Shown here piece by piece: positions 51,835 through 60,588 of a stretch of 64,000 nucleotides of DNA (positions are counted from its first letter, which is position 1; the number at the start of each line of letters is the position of its first letter). The stretch spans positions 21,452-85,451 of the forward strand of contig NZ_NWVL01000031.1 in the NCBI RefSeq assembly GCF_002382885.1, read 5' to 3'. The position numbers were made by a program, and so were the translations under genes. Below the pieces are notes generated by a model. It saw nothing but the letters and a program-made list of their open reading frames with translations, made no database searches and had not been told where the DNA came from. Source of the stretch: Streptomyces sp. WZ.A104 (lineage in GTDB: Bacteria; Actinomycetota; Actinomycetes; Streptomycetales; Streptomycetaceae).

Positions 51835-52054
51835 CCCGTCGGCGGGCTCCGCGGATCACCCGTCGCACACTCCGGGGCCGGTGTCCTCCGTGCGGTTCTC
51901 CGCCCGTGAGGCATCGGCCCCGCCGTGTGAGCGGCGGAAATTCATTGACCGGTGAGCCGGGCCGGGACATGCTGGATGCGCCCGGATCCGGCGACGCGGG
52001 GGATCGCCGGATCGGGCGCTTTTCGCGCGCATGGTCATAGGGGCCCGGAAGCCG

Positions 52055-52231
52055 TCAGGCGGCGGTCCGGTCGGTGTCGCCGGTGGCTGCGGCCCACTCC
52101 ACCAGCAGCCGCTGGTATTCCCTCTCGTCCTGCGGGGTCAGTCGGCCGCCCGAGCGCTGCCAGAGGTCGCGGATCTCCGCATTGACCTCGGCAGTGGAAC
52201 GCGCGGAAACGGACGACGACATCGGGGACAT
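52055..52231 (-). CDS. small conserved protein, 58 aa
   Basis: A short gene between two larger ones. The product starts MSPMSSSVSARSTAEVNAE and ends RLLVEWAAATGDTDRTAA, with the middle 'IRDLWQRSGGRLTPQDEREYQ' forming a helical, charged segment. Composition and third-position GC bias support coding. I recognise it only as the kind of short conserved Streptomyces protein with no known function. ATG 52231 or ATG 52222 could be the start. It is on the same strand as the HAD gene 57 bp upstream. Confidence 0.65.
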   Translation of the reverse strand: MSPMSSSVSARSTAEVNAEIRDLWQRSGGRLTPQDEREYQRLLVEWAAATGDTDRTAA

Positions 52232-52288
52232 GCCCCCAGGCTACGGCCAGAGACCGCCCCTAGTACCCCCTCCGCGGCGGGATATGCC

Positions 52289-53020
52289 TCACACCCCGGA
52301 CCGGCTGCCGTCCGCGCTGCCGCCCCGGGGCGGTACGAGTCCCAGCGACCGCAGGCCGTCCGGCCGCCCGGCCACCGGCAGGTGGTCCACGAACCGGACC
52401 TCGCAGCCCACGGCCGCCGCGCCCCCGTCGGCCCCGCGGTCGTCACCGACCATTACCACGTCCGCCGGATCCCGGGCGATCAGCGAGCAGGCAGTCCGGA
52501 ACAGACCGGCGGCGGGCTTCTGCATCCCGTGCTCGTAGGACAGGACATAGGCGTCGACCAGGGCGTCGAGCCCATGGGCGCGAAAGACGGGGCGCAGGTC
52601 CCAGCCGATGTTGCTGACCACCCCGGTGGCGATGCCTGCCCGGCGCAGCCCCTCCAGCACCTCCGCAGCGTCCGGGTAGGGGCGCCAGGCGTCCGGCAGC
52701 ATATGGCGGTCGTAGAGCGCCTCGTACAGCCCCGGATCGGGCAGGGCGACCTGCCGGGCCAGACCCGTGTACGCCTCGCGGTGCAGGGCGGCGCCGAGGT
52801 CCCGGCGGGCCATCACCCCGGCCAGCCGCTCCGGCACCCGGACCGGCGGCGGACCGCCCGGCAGGGCACCGGCGGCCGAGAGCTGACGCACATACCGCTC
52901 GAAATCCTCCGGCGCCACCTCGATACCGCGCTCGCGCAGCACGGTCGCGAGCCAGTCCCGGACCGGCTCGATACGGAACAGGGTTCCGGAGAAGTCGAAC
53001 AGCACACCCCTGACCACCAT
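52289..53020 (-). CDS. HAD family hydrolase with variant motif I
   Basis: A 243-residue HAD hydrolase. Motif I is 'LFDFSGTLFRIE': the nucleophile Asp is present, but the usual second Asp (acid/base) is Ser, as in dehalogenase-like members. Motif II is 'GVVSNIGWDLRPVF', motif III is the Lys in 'GMQKPAAGLFRTAC', and motif IV is 'VVMVGDDRGADGGAAAVG'. The helical cap lies between residues 20 and 110. The missing Asp suggests it is not an ordinary phosphomonoesterase. ATG 53020 was chosen because longer frames upstream overlap PAP2 coding. Confidence 0.87.
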   Translation of the reverse strand: MVVRGVLFDFSGTLFRIEPVRDWLATVLRERGIEVAPEDFERYVRQLSAAGALPGGPPPVRVPERLAGVMARRDLGAALHREAYTGLARQVALPDPGLYEALYDRHMLPDAWRPYPDAAEVLEGLRRAGIATGVVSNIGWDLRPVFRAHGLDALVDAYVLSYEHGMQKPAAGLFRTACSLIARDPADVVMVGDDRGADGGAAAVGCEVRFVDHLPVAGRPDGLRSLGLVPPRGGSADGSRSGV

Positions 53021-53096
53021 GGTGGGATTCTTCCCGGTACGTTCCCACGCCGGCAAGACCGCCTGCCATCGGGCCCGCCGCGGTGTTCGAGGGCTC

Positions 53097-53807
53097 TCAG
53101 GGCCGGGGAGTCCGGGCCGCGCCCACCGGGTCCCGGCGCGCCGGGACCCGTGCGTACCCGGCGGCGCACAGCGCCACCGCGGCCACCCCCAGCAACGCGC
53201 CGCCCACGACATCGCTCAGCCAGTGCACCCCCAGATACACCCGGGTCACCGCCACGCCGACCGCCGAGACCACCGCCACGGCCAGCGCCGCACCCCACAC
53301 CCCGGGGCCCGTGCCGTACAGCCGCAGCAGCCAGACCAGCAGCCCGCAGCTGACCGCCGCCGTCATGGCGTGGCCGGAGGGGAACGCGGAGTACTCGGCC
53401 GTGTCCACCGGGTCGGGCCACTGCGGGCGCTCGCGCCCCACGACGGTCTTCAGCCCCTGCTGGAGGAGGGAGGCGAGCAGGCTCGTCGCGGCCACCCGGA
53501 GGGCGAGCGGCCGCGCACCCCGCCACCACAGGGCGACCACGGCCACCGCGATCAGGAGGCGCATCGTCCAGGGGTCCCACACCCAGTCCGTCAGCACCCG
53601 GCTGACCCGGACCAGCCCGGGATCGGCCACCGCGTCCCGGTGCAGGGCCTCGGCGACCATGCGGTCCAGGGACAGCAGCGGGGGCCACCGCGCGGCCACC
53701 AGGGCGAGCAGCGCCAGGGCGGCCGCGGCGGCGACGGACGCGGTCCACAGCGCGGCGGTCCGGGGGCGGGGCAGGGGCTGCGGCGGGGTGACTCGGAGGG
53801 AGCGCAT
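53097..53807 (-). CDS. PAP2 family membrane phosphatase
   Basis: A 236-residue membrane protein with about five or six helices. The three PAP2 motifs are visible: 'KTVVGRERPQW' (residues about 119-129), 'SAFPSGHAMTA' (about 139-149) and 'TRVYLGVHWLSDV' (about 187-199), giving the catalytic Arg, Ser-Gly-His and Arg-His. Members dephosphorylate phosphatidate or undecaprenyl pyrophosphate on the outer face. The gene is alone between a HAD and an M56 gene on the same strand. Confidence 0.92.
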   Translation of the reverse strand: MRSLRVTPPQPLPRPRTAALWTASVAAAAALALLALVAARWPPLLSLDRMVAEALHRDAVADPGLVRVSRVLTDWVWDPWTMRLLIAVAVVALWWRGARPLALRVAATSLLASLLQQGLKTVVGRERPQWPDPVDTAEYSAFPSGHAMTAAVSCGLLVWLLRLYGTGPGVWGAALAVAVVSAVGVAVTRVYLGVHWLSDVVGGALLGVAAVALCAAGYARVPARRDPVGAARTPRP

Positions 53808-53866
53808 GGGGGCGATCCTCGCGGAGGACGCGGCCCTAAGCCCAACCCGCCCCGCCCGGCGTACTC

Positions 53867-54802
53867 CTAGCCCAGCGCCCGCAGACCCGGAACGAACGCC
53901 ACGACCAGCGGAACCACCGGCACCAGCGCCGCCGCGGCCGTCAGGCGCAACCGACGGCCCGCCGTCAGACGCTCGACCGGGGCCAGCAACCGGTTGACAC
54001 GCAGCGGGACTTGGGCATCCGGTGTGGGGCAGGGGCCGAACACCCCCCGGTCCTCGTTGAGTCCGACCAGGGCCAGCGCGGTCGTGAGCCGGCCGAAGCG
54101 GCGTGACGCCACGTCGTCGGCGGCCAGTTCGACCAGCCGGTGCATCTCGTCGCGGAACGCGGCGAACACCGGGACCTGCGGGAAACCCACCGCCAGCGCC
54201 GACGAGCAGTGCAGCAGCCAGTCGTGGCGCGCCTGGGCGTGGCCCTGCTCATGGGCGAGCACGGCGTCCAGCTGGCGGCCCTTCAGGCGGCTCAGCGCGG
54301 CGGTGGTGATGACGAGTTGCGGTGCCGTACCGGGCAGCCACCAGGCGTCGGGGCGCTCGCCCTCCAGCACCACAAGACGGTCGGCGCCCGGTTCCTCGCC
54401 CGGCAGGAGAGGGGAGCGGACCAGCAGCTCGGCCCGGCGCCGCCTGCGCCGCCGCCGCTCCCGCCGGATCTCCCTCAGCAGCATCGCGCCGCTCCACAGT
54501 CCGCCCAGCGCCAGCAGCACCGCGATGACCGCCGACCACGGTCCGTACGCCGCCAGGGCGTACGCCTCGACCACGGCGTGCGGGGCCGGGGCGAAGACAT
54601 GGCCGCGCACCGCCTGCCAGGCGGCCGCCGCGCTCAACGTCATGGACAGGGCGAACGAGACGAGGACCCCCGCCACCACGCACTGCCATACCCACAGGGC
54701 CACCACCGGCTCGCGCTCCGGCCACTGGGCGCGCGCCATGAGTCGCGGGGTCACCAGAGCGGTCAGTGCACCGAGCAGCAGCAGCGCGAGGGAGACCAGC
54801 AT
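53867..54802 (-). CDS. M56 family membrane metallopeptidase
   Basis: A 311-residue protein with three N-terminal transmembrane helices (residues 1-22, 35-60, 80-105) and one C-terminal (about 285-305). The zinc site is 'HEQGHAQARHDW' (about residues 184-195, HExxH type), preceded by 'WWLPGTAPQLVITTAALSRL' typical of BlaR1/MecR1-like peptidases. Such genes normally sit beside a BlaI repressor gene, but none is adjacent here, so the usual induction circuit is broken or located elsewhere. Confidence 0.9.
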   Translation of the reverse strand: MLVSLALLLLGALTALVTPRLMARAQWPEREPVVALWVWQCVVAGVLVSFALSMTLSAAAAWQAVRGHVFAPAPHAVVEAYALAAYGPWSAVIAVLLALGGLWSGAMLLREIRRERRRRRRRRAELLVRSPLLPGEEPGADRLVVLEGERPDAWWLPGTAPQLVITTAALSRLKGRQLDAVLAHEQGHAQARHDWLLHCSSALAVGFPQVPVFAAFRDEMHRLVELAADDVASRRFGRLTTALALVGLNEDRGVFGPCPTPDAQVPLRVNRLLAPVERLTAGRRLRLTAAAALVPVVPLVVAFVPGLRALG

Positions 54803-54900
54803 GGCCTCAGACTATGAGGGGCGGGTCTTCCATTGGTATGGCTGCGACCGGCAAGTGACGCAGACCACGGTTTGCCGGGGCTTCTGTCCCACTTCCCGTC

Positions 54901-55515
54901 TCACAGGGTGAGCAGCATGGCGAACATGGCGATGCCCATCGTGAGCCGGCAGGCCGTGGTGAGCCCGGAGCGTTCGTCCGTACCGCTCCCGAATCCGGCG
55001 GGCCCGCGCCCCGCGACGCGCACCACTCCGCCGGGCGCGGCGGCCACGGGCAACAGCCGCCCGGCCGAGCTCAGTACGTAGAACGCGTAGTAGACGAGCA
55101 GCGCGCCCGTCAGCGCGGGTATCCCCCCGGCGCCGCCCGCCGCCCCGTGTCCGGCATGCCCGTCCCCGCCGCCCCCCGAGACCGCCGGGGCCATGGTGAT
55201 CGCCATGTAGACCATGGCCAGCGAGCCGATCAGGTGGTGCAGGTGATGGCCGCCGCCCAGGGCGGGGCGCAGCGACCGCAGCGCCGCGGCGCCGAAGAGC
55301 ACCGCATACAGCGCCCACGCCCACTCCGGGGGCGGCAGCACCGCGGCGGGTAGGGCCATCGCCGCCATGCCGAAACCCATCTGCGCCTCCGCGCGCGCGG
55401 CGCGGCGCTCCGCCGGGGTCCCCGTACGGGCGTGCAGCAGGCAGTAGGCGCCGCTCACCGCGCACAACGCCAGCAGCAGCCAGCCGACCAGGGTTCCTCC
55501 GTGCACGGCGCGCAT
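54901..55515 (-). CDS. DUF5134 family membrane protein
   Basis: A 204-residue protein with five or six predicted helices (residues 5-22, 38-58, 62-75, 85-105, 130-155, 185-204) and two conserved His in 'GGGHHLHHLIGSLAMVYMAI', which is the DUF5134 signature. A Gly- and His-rich loop 'GGGGDGHAGHGAAGGAGG' sits between helices. Function is unknown. ATG 55515 is used because upstream in-frame sequence is not conserved-looking. Confidence 0.8.
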   Translation of the reverse strand: MRAVHGGTLVGWLLLALCAVSGAYCLLHARTGTPAERRAARAEAQMGFGMAAMALPAAVLPPPEWAWALYAVLFGAAALRSLRPALGGGHHLHHLIGSLAMVYMAITMAPAVSGGGGDGHAGHGAAGGAGGIPALTGALLVYYAFYVLSSAGRLLPVAAAPGGVVRVAGRGPAGFGSGTDERSGLTTACRLTMGIAMFAMLLTL

Positions 55516-55697
55516 CCCCCTCGGACGTACGGCACTCCTGCGGGTCGACTGGTCGATGCCCGGGCGATCGCCGCCGAACCCGGCGCACAGGGGTGTGAAG
55601 GGGGTGCGCCGGGGCCCGGGAGGGGCGCTCCAGGTCGCGCTACGCTCGATCGCACGCACGGCAGCGGAGAGGCCGCTGAGAAACGGAGAGCGCCACC

Positions 55698-56246
55698 ATG
55701 GACACCGCCCCGCCCGCCGACTCGGCCCGGCTGACCTTCCGCGACGCGACCGGGGACGACGTCCCGGCGCTGGTCGCCCTCATCGAGTCGGCCTACCGCG
55801 GGGACTCCAGCCGCACCGGCTGGACCACCGAGGCCGACATCCTCCAGGGGCAGCGGACCGACGAACAGGGAGTGCGCGAGGTCCTCGACGCCCCGGCGGG
55901 ACGGCTCCTCGCGGTCGAGCGGGACGGCGAGCTCGTCGCCTGCTGCCAGCTCGAACACCGGGGCGAGGCCGCCTACTTCGGCATGTTCGCGGTGCGTCCC
56001 GGGCTCCAGGGCGGCGGGCTGGGCAAGCTGATCATCGCCGAGGCGGAGCGCACCGCGAAGGAGAGCTGGGGCGTCGGCGAGATGCACATGACGGTGATCT
56101 CGGTGCGCGAGGACCTGATCGCCTGGTACGAGCGCCGAGGCTACCGCCGTACGGGAGAGCTCACCCCGTTCCCGTACGGCGACGAGCGCTTCGGCATCCC
56201 GCAGCGCGACGGACTGGCCTTCGAACTGCTGGTCAAGAACCTCTGA
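55698..56246 (+). CDS. GNAT family N-acetyltransferase
   Basis: A 182-residue acetyltransferase. The acetyl-CoA-binding motif A is 'FAVRPGLQGGGLGKLIIAEAER' (about residues 95-116), preceded by the strand 'RGEAAYFGMFAV' and followed by 'MTVISVREDLIAWYERRGYRRTGE' (motif B, with the catalytic-type Tyr). The acceptor is unknown. ATG 55698 has GGAGAG eight bases upstream. It is single and convergent with the GDPD gene. Confidence 0.9.
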   Translation: MDTAPPADSARLTFRDATGDDVPALVALIESAYRGDSSRTGWTTEADILQGQRTDEQGVREVLDAPAGRLLAVERDGELVACCQLEHRGEAAYFGMFAVRPGLQGGGLGKLIIAEAERTAKESWGVGEMHMTVISVREDLIAWYERRGYRRTGELTPFPYGDERFGIPQRDGLAFELLVKNL

Positions 56247-56281
56247 GGCGTGCCCGGCGTGCCGGGCGCGCCCGGCCGGGC

Positions 56282-56965
56282 TCAGGCGGTGAAGCGGCCG
56301 GTGCGGCGGATCTCCGGGAAGTCGGTGGTCGCGCCGTCCAGCCCCAGCGCCCGCGCCAGGCGCAGCTGGTCCTGGGTGTTGACCACCCAGCCGATCACCT
56401 TCACGTCCTCGGCGTGCGCCTGCTCCACCACCTCCAGGGTGAGGCGGCGGATGTTCAGCGCGAGCGTTGCCGCGCCCGCCGCCTTCGCCCGGTCCACCAC
56501 GTCCGCGTCCCAGCGGCTGGCGATGAGCACCGTTCGTACGCCGGGCACCAGCCGGGCGATCTCCACGACGGCCTCGTCGTGGAACGAGGACACCTCCACG
56601 CGTCCGACGAGACCGCGCTCCAGCATCACGTCCGCCAGCGCGCGGGCCGCCGCCACATCCTTGATCTCTGCCTGGAGCGGCGCGGAGACGGCCTCCAGCA
56701 CCTCTTCGAAGACGGGCACCCGCTCGCCCTGGCCCGCGTCGAGCTCGCGCAGCTCCGCCAGGGTCTTGGCCGCGATGGGCCCGGTTCCGTCCGTGGTGCG
56801 GTCGACGGCGGCATCGTGCATGACGGCGAGTGCGCCGTCCTTGCTCAGGTGGAGGTCCAGTTCGATGGCGTCCATCCCGGACGCCTGCGCGCGGACGAAG
56901 GAGCGCAGGGTGTTCTCGGGCTCGACACCCATCACTCCGCGATGACCCAGGGTGAGAAAAGACAA
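56282..56965 (-). CDS. glycerophosphodiester phosphodiesterase
   Basis: A 227-residue GDPD TIM barrel: 'LGHRGVMGVEPENTLRSF' contains the catalytic HRG and the Glu of PENT, and 'ELDLHLSKDGALAVMHDAAVDRTT' provides the metal Glu/Asp and second His. It hydrolyses glycerophosphodiesters to glycerol-3-phosphate and an alcohol. I chose the TTG start at 56965 because ACGAGG lies seven bases upstream and the protein then begins LSFLTLGHRG as in relatives. An ATG at 57028 would add 21 unlikely residues. Confidence 0.9.
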   Translation of the reverse strand: MSFLTLGHRGVMGVEPENTLRSFVRAQASGMDAIELDLHLSKDGALAVMHDAAVDRTTDGTGPIAAKTLAELRELDAGQGERVPVFEEVLEAVSAPLQAEIKDVAAARALADVMLERGLVGRVEVSSFHDEAVVEIARLVPGVRTVLIASRWDADVVDRAKAAGAATLALNIRRLTLEVVEQAHAEDVKVIGWVVNTQDQLRLARALGLDGATTDFPEIRRTGRFTA

Positions 56966-57096
56966 GGCGACCTCGTTTCCGTCGGCGGTTGTCCGCCAAC
57001 TGCTCCTGCCCGCGCGGAGGTACGGCAATACGGCACTGGGGAGGGTAACGGCCGGGGCTCCCGATGTCTGCCGCCGTGCGGGCCCGGTCGGCAGGC

Positions 57097-57115
57097 TCCC
57101 GCAGCGGCTGCGGGA
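57097..57115. promoter_or_regulatory. 19-bp palindrome upstream of DUF6421 gene
   Basis: TCCCGCAGC-G-GCTGCGGGA is a perfect palindrome, about 145 bp upstream of the DUF6421 start (57259) and 132 bp upstream of the GDPD start on the other strand. It may be an operator for either gene or a terminator-like hairpin. Confidence 0.35.
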
Positions 57116-57258
57116 ACTGTGCCTCTGTCCGGGGTGTGACAGGAAAAACAGCGGTGACCATGGGGGTGCGCAGGATAATTTTCAGGACCCCCCTTGTCGG
57201 GAGGAACCCTGCGCGGCTACGGTGGCTCCACGCGAGGTTCTCCCGTGGAGGAAGTGTT

Positions 57259-58656
57259 ATGACGGAAATTCTTGTGCACGATGCCACCGAAGGCGAGATA
57301 GCTACGGCCCAGCGGGTGGTCGAGCACCCGGCCTGGCCTGTGCTCAAGGGTGCCGTCGAGGAGATCCGCCCCTGGCAGGCCAAGGACGGATCGATCGACT
57401 TCGAGGCGGAGGGCGCCCCGTCCCCCGCGACCGTCGAGCGTGCCGTCGAGCGCGTGATCGGCGCGGTGGAGGAGCTGTCCCCGCTGCTGCCGCACGACGC
57501 CGACTACCACCGCGCGCTCGTCACCGACCTGCGCCGCTGGGCCGCCGACGGCTTCCGTGTGCCGGACTTCCTGGACTCGCTGCTCGCCTTCCAGCCCGCG
57601 AAGAACCGCACCGACGGCCTCCAGCACCTCGTCGTCTTCGCGATGTACACGCAGAACGGCAACCCCGACCGCAACCTCGAAGCGGTCGTCCTCAAGATGG
57701 TCTGGCCCGAGTGGCTCGCCGACCTGGAGGCGAACCGCTACGACAACCCGCTCTTCTGCGGCATCACCTTCGAGGACTTCACCGCCGGGTACGACACGAA
57801 CTCCGCGGTCCTCTTCCCGGAGACCATCGCCGTGCGCGAGGCCCCCGAGCGCTTCAGCTGGGGCGGCATCTTCTGTGACCGCGAGGCCGCCCGCTTCCGC
57901 CGCGTCACCGAGGCCTCCGTCGACCTGCTCGGCCTGGAGCTGCCCGACGACATCCGCGAGATGATCGGCGACCAGCAGCGCTGCGAGCAGGCGTTCGTCC
58001 TGTGGGACATGGTCCACGACCGCACCCACAGCCACGGTGACCTGCCGTTCGACCCCTTCATGATCAAGCAGCGCCAGCCGTTCTGGATGTACGGCCTGGA
58101 GGAGCTGCGCTGCGACCTCACCGCCTTCAAGGAGGCCGTGAAGCTGGAGTCCGAGGGCAACGCCCACGGCCGTGACGTGCAGTACGCGGTGCTCTTCGAC
58201 CGGATGTTCCGCTTCCCCGTCTCCGGCGAGCGCGTCCGCAACTACGACGGCCTGGGCGGCCAGCTGCTCTTCGCCTACCTCCACAAGCACGACGTCGTCC
58301 GCTGGACCGACAACACCCTGAAGATCGACTGGGACCGTGCCCCGCAGGTCACCAACCAGCTCTGCGCGGAGATCGAGAAGCTTTACCGCGACGGTATCGA
58401 CCGCCCCAAGCTGGTCCACTGGTTCGCCGCGTACGACCTGGTCTCCACCTACCTCGCCCCGCACCCGGGATCCCGCTGGGCCAAGGGCCCCGACGCCCTC
58501 GACCTCACACTTCCCCCTCGCAAGCTCGTCGACGACGTGCTTCCTGACGAGTTTCCCCTGAGCATGTTCTATGAGGCGCTCGCCAAGAAGCTGAAGCACG
58601 TGATTGCCTCCACCAAGGGAATCACCGCGGCGAACGACGAGCGGGCAGCCGCGTGA
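57259..58656 (+). CDS. DUF6421 family protein
   Basis: A 465-residue soluble protein of a family found mainly in Streptomyces and relatives (DUF6421), with no known function. Recognisable features are the Trp/His-rich centre ('FVLWDMVHDRTHSHGDLPFDPFMIKQRQPFWMYGLEELRCDL', about residues 250-295), with several closely spaced His and Asp that could bind a metal, and 'KLVHWFAAYDLVSTYLAPHPGSRWA' near the C-terminus. ATG 57259 follows GGAGGAAG. It is followed by an SDR and a lyase gene with overlaps, which suggests a metabolic operon. Confidence 0.88.
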   Translation: MTEILVHDATEGEIATAQRVVEHPAWPVLKGAVEEIRPWQAKDGSIDFEAEGAPSPATVERAVERVIGAVEELSPLLPHDADYHRALVTDLRRWAADGFRVPDFLDSLLAFQPAKNRTDGLQHLVVFAMYTQNGNPDRNLEAVVLKMVWPEWLADLEANRYDNPLFCGITFEDFTAGYDTNSAVLFPETIAVREAPERFSWGGIFCDREAARFRRVTEASVDLLGLELPDDIREMIGDQQRCEQAFVLWDMVHDRTHSHGDLPFDPFMIKQRQPFWMYGLEELRCDLTAFKEAVKLESEGNAHGRDVQYAVLFDRMFRFPVSGERVRNYDGLGGQLLFAYLHKHDVVRWTDNTLKIDWDRAPQVTNQLCAEIEKLYRDGIDRPKLVHWFAAYDLVSTYLAPHPGSRWAKGPDALDLTLPPRKLVDDVLPDEFPLSMFYEALAKKLKHVIASTKGITAANDERAAA

Positions 58657-58682
58657 ACCATTCTCCTGAGGAGGCGGTGGCC

Positions 58683-59450
58683 ATGAACGGAATCGGTACG
58701 GGCAACGGGACCGGTGCGCTCGAAGGCGCCGTGGTCGCGGTTGCCGGAGCGGCCGGACCGGCCGGCCGCGCGACGCTGCTGCGGCTCGCCGAGGCCGGTG
58801 CGACCGTCGTCGGCTGCGACGCCAACCCCGAACGGCTCGCCGAGGCTGTGGACGCCGCGCGGTACGCCCACGGCGGAGCCACCGTCACCGGCGAGACCGT
58901 CGACCTGCTCGACCTCGACGCCACCCGCGACTGGGCCAAGCGCACCGAGGCGGAGTTCGGCCGGATCGACGGACTGGTGCACCTCGTCGGCGGCTGGCGC
59001 GGCAGCGCCAGCTTCGAGGAGACCGCCCTGTCCGACTGGGACGCGCTGGAGAAGCTGCTGATCCGCACGGTCCAGTCGACCTCGCTGGCCTTCCAGGAAG
59101 GCCTGCAGCGCAGCGACCGGGGCCGGTATCTCCTGATCAGCGCCGCCGGGGCCAGCAAGCCCACCGCGGGCAACGCCGCCTACGCCGCCGCCAAGGCCGC
59201 CGCCGAGGCGTGGACCCTCGCGCTGGGGGACGCCTTCCGCAAGGCCGGGGGCGAGGAGGGGCCGCGTACCGCTGCTGCGATCCTGGTGGTCAAGGCACTG
59301 GTGCACGACGCGATGCGCGCCGAGCGCCCGAATGCGAAGTTCGCGGGCTTCACCGACGTCACGGAGCTGGCCGAGGCCATCACCGGCGTCTGGGAGCAGC
59401 CCGCCACCGAAGTGAACGGAAAGCGCCTGTGGCTGACCCCGCAACCGTAA
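58683..59450 (+). CDS. short-chain dehydrogenase/reductase
   Basis: A 255-residue SDR. The cofactor motif is 'VAVAGAAGPAGRATLLRLAEAG', a variant of TGxxxGxG in which the first Gly positions are shifted, so cofactor binding may be altered. 'VHLVGGWRG' stands in the NNAG position, Ser is in 'LISAAGASKP', and the Tyr-Lys pair is in 'AAYAAAKAAAEAW'. ATG 58683 has a strong GAGGAGG site; a GTG at 58653 overlaps the upstream stop but lacks one. The 3' end overlaps the next gene by 22 bases. Confidence 0.85.
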   Translation: MNGIGTGNGTGALEGAVVAVAGAAGPAGRATLLRLAEAGATVVGCDANPERLAEAVDAARYAHGGATVTGETVDLLDLDATRDWAKRTEAEFGRIDGLVHLVGGWRGSASFEETALSDWDALEKLLIRTVQSTSLAFQEGLQRSDRGRYLLISAAGASKPTAGNAAYAAAKAAAEAWTLALGDAFRKAGGEEGPRTAAAILVVKALVHDAMRAERPNAKFAGFTDVTELAEAITGVWEQPATEVNGKRLWLTPQP

Positions 59451-60508
59451 GGACCGACGCCCGACGTCACCACGATCCGCAGGTACGCGGATTCGCCAGT
59501 GACAACTACGCGGGCGCGCACCCCGAGGTCCTCGCTGCCATCGCCCTCGCCAACGGCGGCCACCAGGTCGCCTACGGCGAGGACGAGTACACCGGCCACC
59601 TTCAGCGGATCATGCACAGCCACTTCGGGCCCACCGCCGAGGCCTTCCCGGCCTTCAACGGCACCGGGGCCAACGTGGTCGCCCTCCAGGCGCTCACCGA
59701 CCGCTGGGGCGCGGTCATCTGCGCCGAGTCCGCACACATCAACGTGGACGAGGGCGGTGCCCCCGAGCGGATGGGCGGCCTCAAGCTCCTCACCGTGCCC
59801 ACCCCGGACGGCAAGCTCACCCCCGAGCTCATCGACCGGCAGGCGTACGGCTGGGACGACGAGCACCGGGCCATGCCGCAGGTCGTCTCGATCGCCCAGA
59901 ACACCGAGCTGGGCACCGTCTACACCCCCGACGAGATCCGCGCCATCTGCGACCACGCCCACGAGCTCGGCATGAAGGTGCACCTCGACGGGGCCCGGAT
60001 AGCCAACGCGGCCGCCTCCCTGGACGTGCCGATGCGGACGTTCACCAACGCGGTCGGCGTCGATGTGCTGACCTTCGGCGGCACGAAGAACGGGGCCCTG
60101 TTCGGCGAAGCCGTCGTCGTCCTGAACCCCGACGCCGTCCGGGCGATGAAGCATCTGCGCAAGCTCTCCATGCAGCTCGCCTCCAAGATGCGCTTCGTCT
60201 CCGTCCAGCTGGAGGCCCTGCTCGCCAAGGACCTCTGGCTGCGCAACGCGCGGCACGCCAACGCCATGGCCCAGCGGCTCGCGGAGGGCGTCCGGGCGAT
60301 CGACGGGGTGGAGATCCTCTACCCGGTCCAGGCGAACGCCGTCTTCGCCCGGCTGCCGCACGCGGTCAGCGAGCGGCTCCAGAAGCGCTTCCGCTTCTAC
60401 TTCTGGGACGAGGCGGCCGGGGACGTCCGCTGGATGTGCGCGTTCGACACCGGCGAGGACGACGTCGACGCCTTCCTCCAGGCACTGAAGGAAGAGATGG
60501 CGCGTTAG
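59429..60508 (+). CDS. threonine aldolase-like beta-eliminating lyase
   Basis: A 359-residue fold-type I PLP lyase of the low-specificity threonine aldolase family: 'GFASDNYAGAHPEVLAAI' at the start, 'ICAESAHINVDEGGAPE' for the ring-stacking His, 'VHLDGARIANAAASL' with the Asp and Arg ligands, and the Schiff-base lysine in 'LTFGGTKNGALFGE'. Members split beta-hydroxy amino acids to glycine and an aldehyde. GTG 59429 lies inside the end of the SDR gene, so DUF6421, SDR and lyase are likely one operon. It ends before a strong hairpin. Confidence 0.9.
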   Translation: MADPATVRTDARRHHDPQVRGFASDNYAGAHPEVLAAIALANGGHQVAYGEDEYTGHLQRIMHSHFGPTAEAFPAFNGTGANVVALQALTDRWGAVICAESAHINVDEGGAPERMGGLKLLTVPTPDGKLTPELIDRQAYGWDDEHRAMPQVVSIAQNTELGTVYTPDEIRAICDHAHELGMKVHLDGARIANAAASLDVPMRTFTNAVGVDVLTFGGTKNGALFGEAVVVLNPDAVRAMKHLRKLSMQLASKMRFVSVQLEALLAKDLWLRNARHANAMAQRLAEGVRAIDGVEILYPVQANAVFARLPHAVSERLQKRFRFYFWDEAAGDVRWMCAFDTGEDDVDAFLQALKEEMAR

Positions 60509-60533
60509 CCACCCCCTCCTTCCGTATGGCTAT

Positions 60534-60571
60534 GCGGCCGACCGTAAAGCAATGGATCTACGGTCGGCCGC
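60534..60571. terminator. 13-bp perfect hairpin between lyase and transglutaminase-like genes
   Basis: Arms 60534-60546 and 60559-60571 (GCGGCCGACCGTA and its inverse) pair perfectly around a 12-base loop. It starts 25 bases after the lyase stop and should end the preceding operon; it also lies immediately before the next gene's start. Confidence 0.65.
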
Positions 60572-60588
60572 TTCGTACGCTCTGGGGT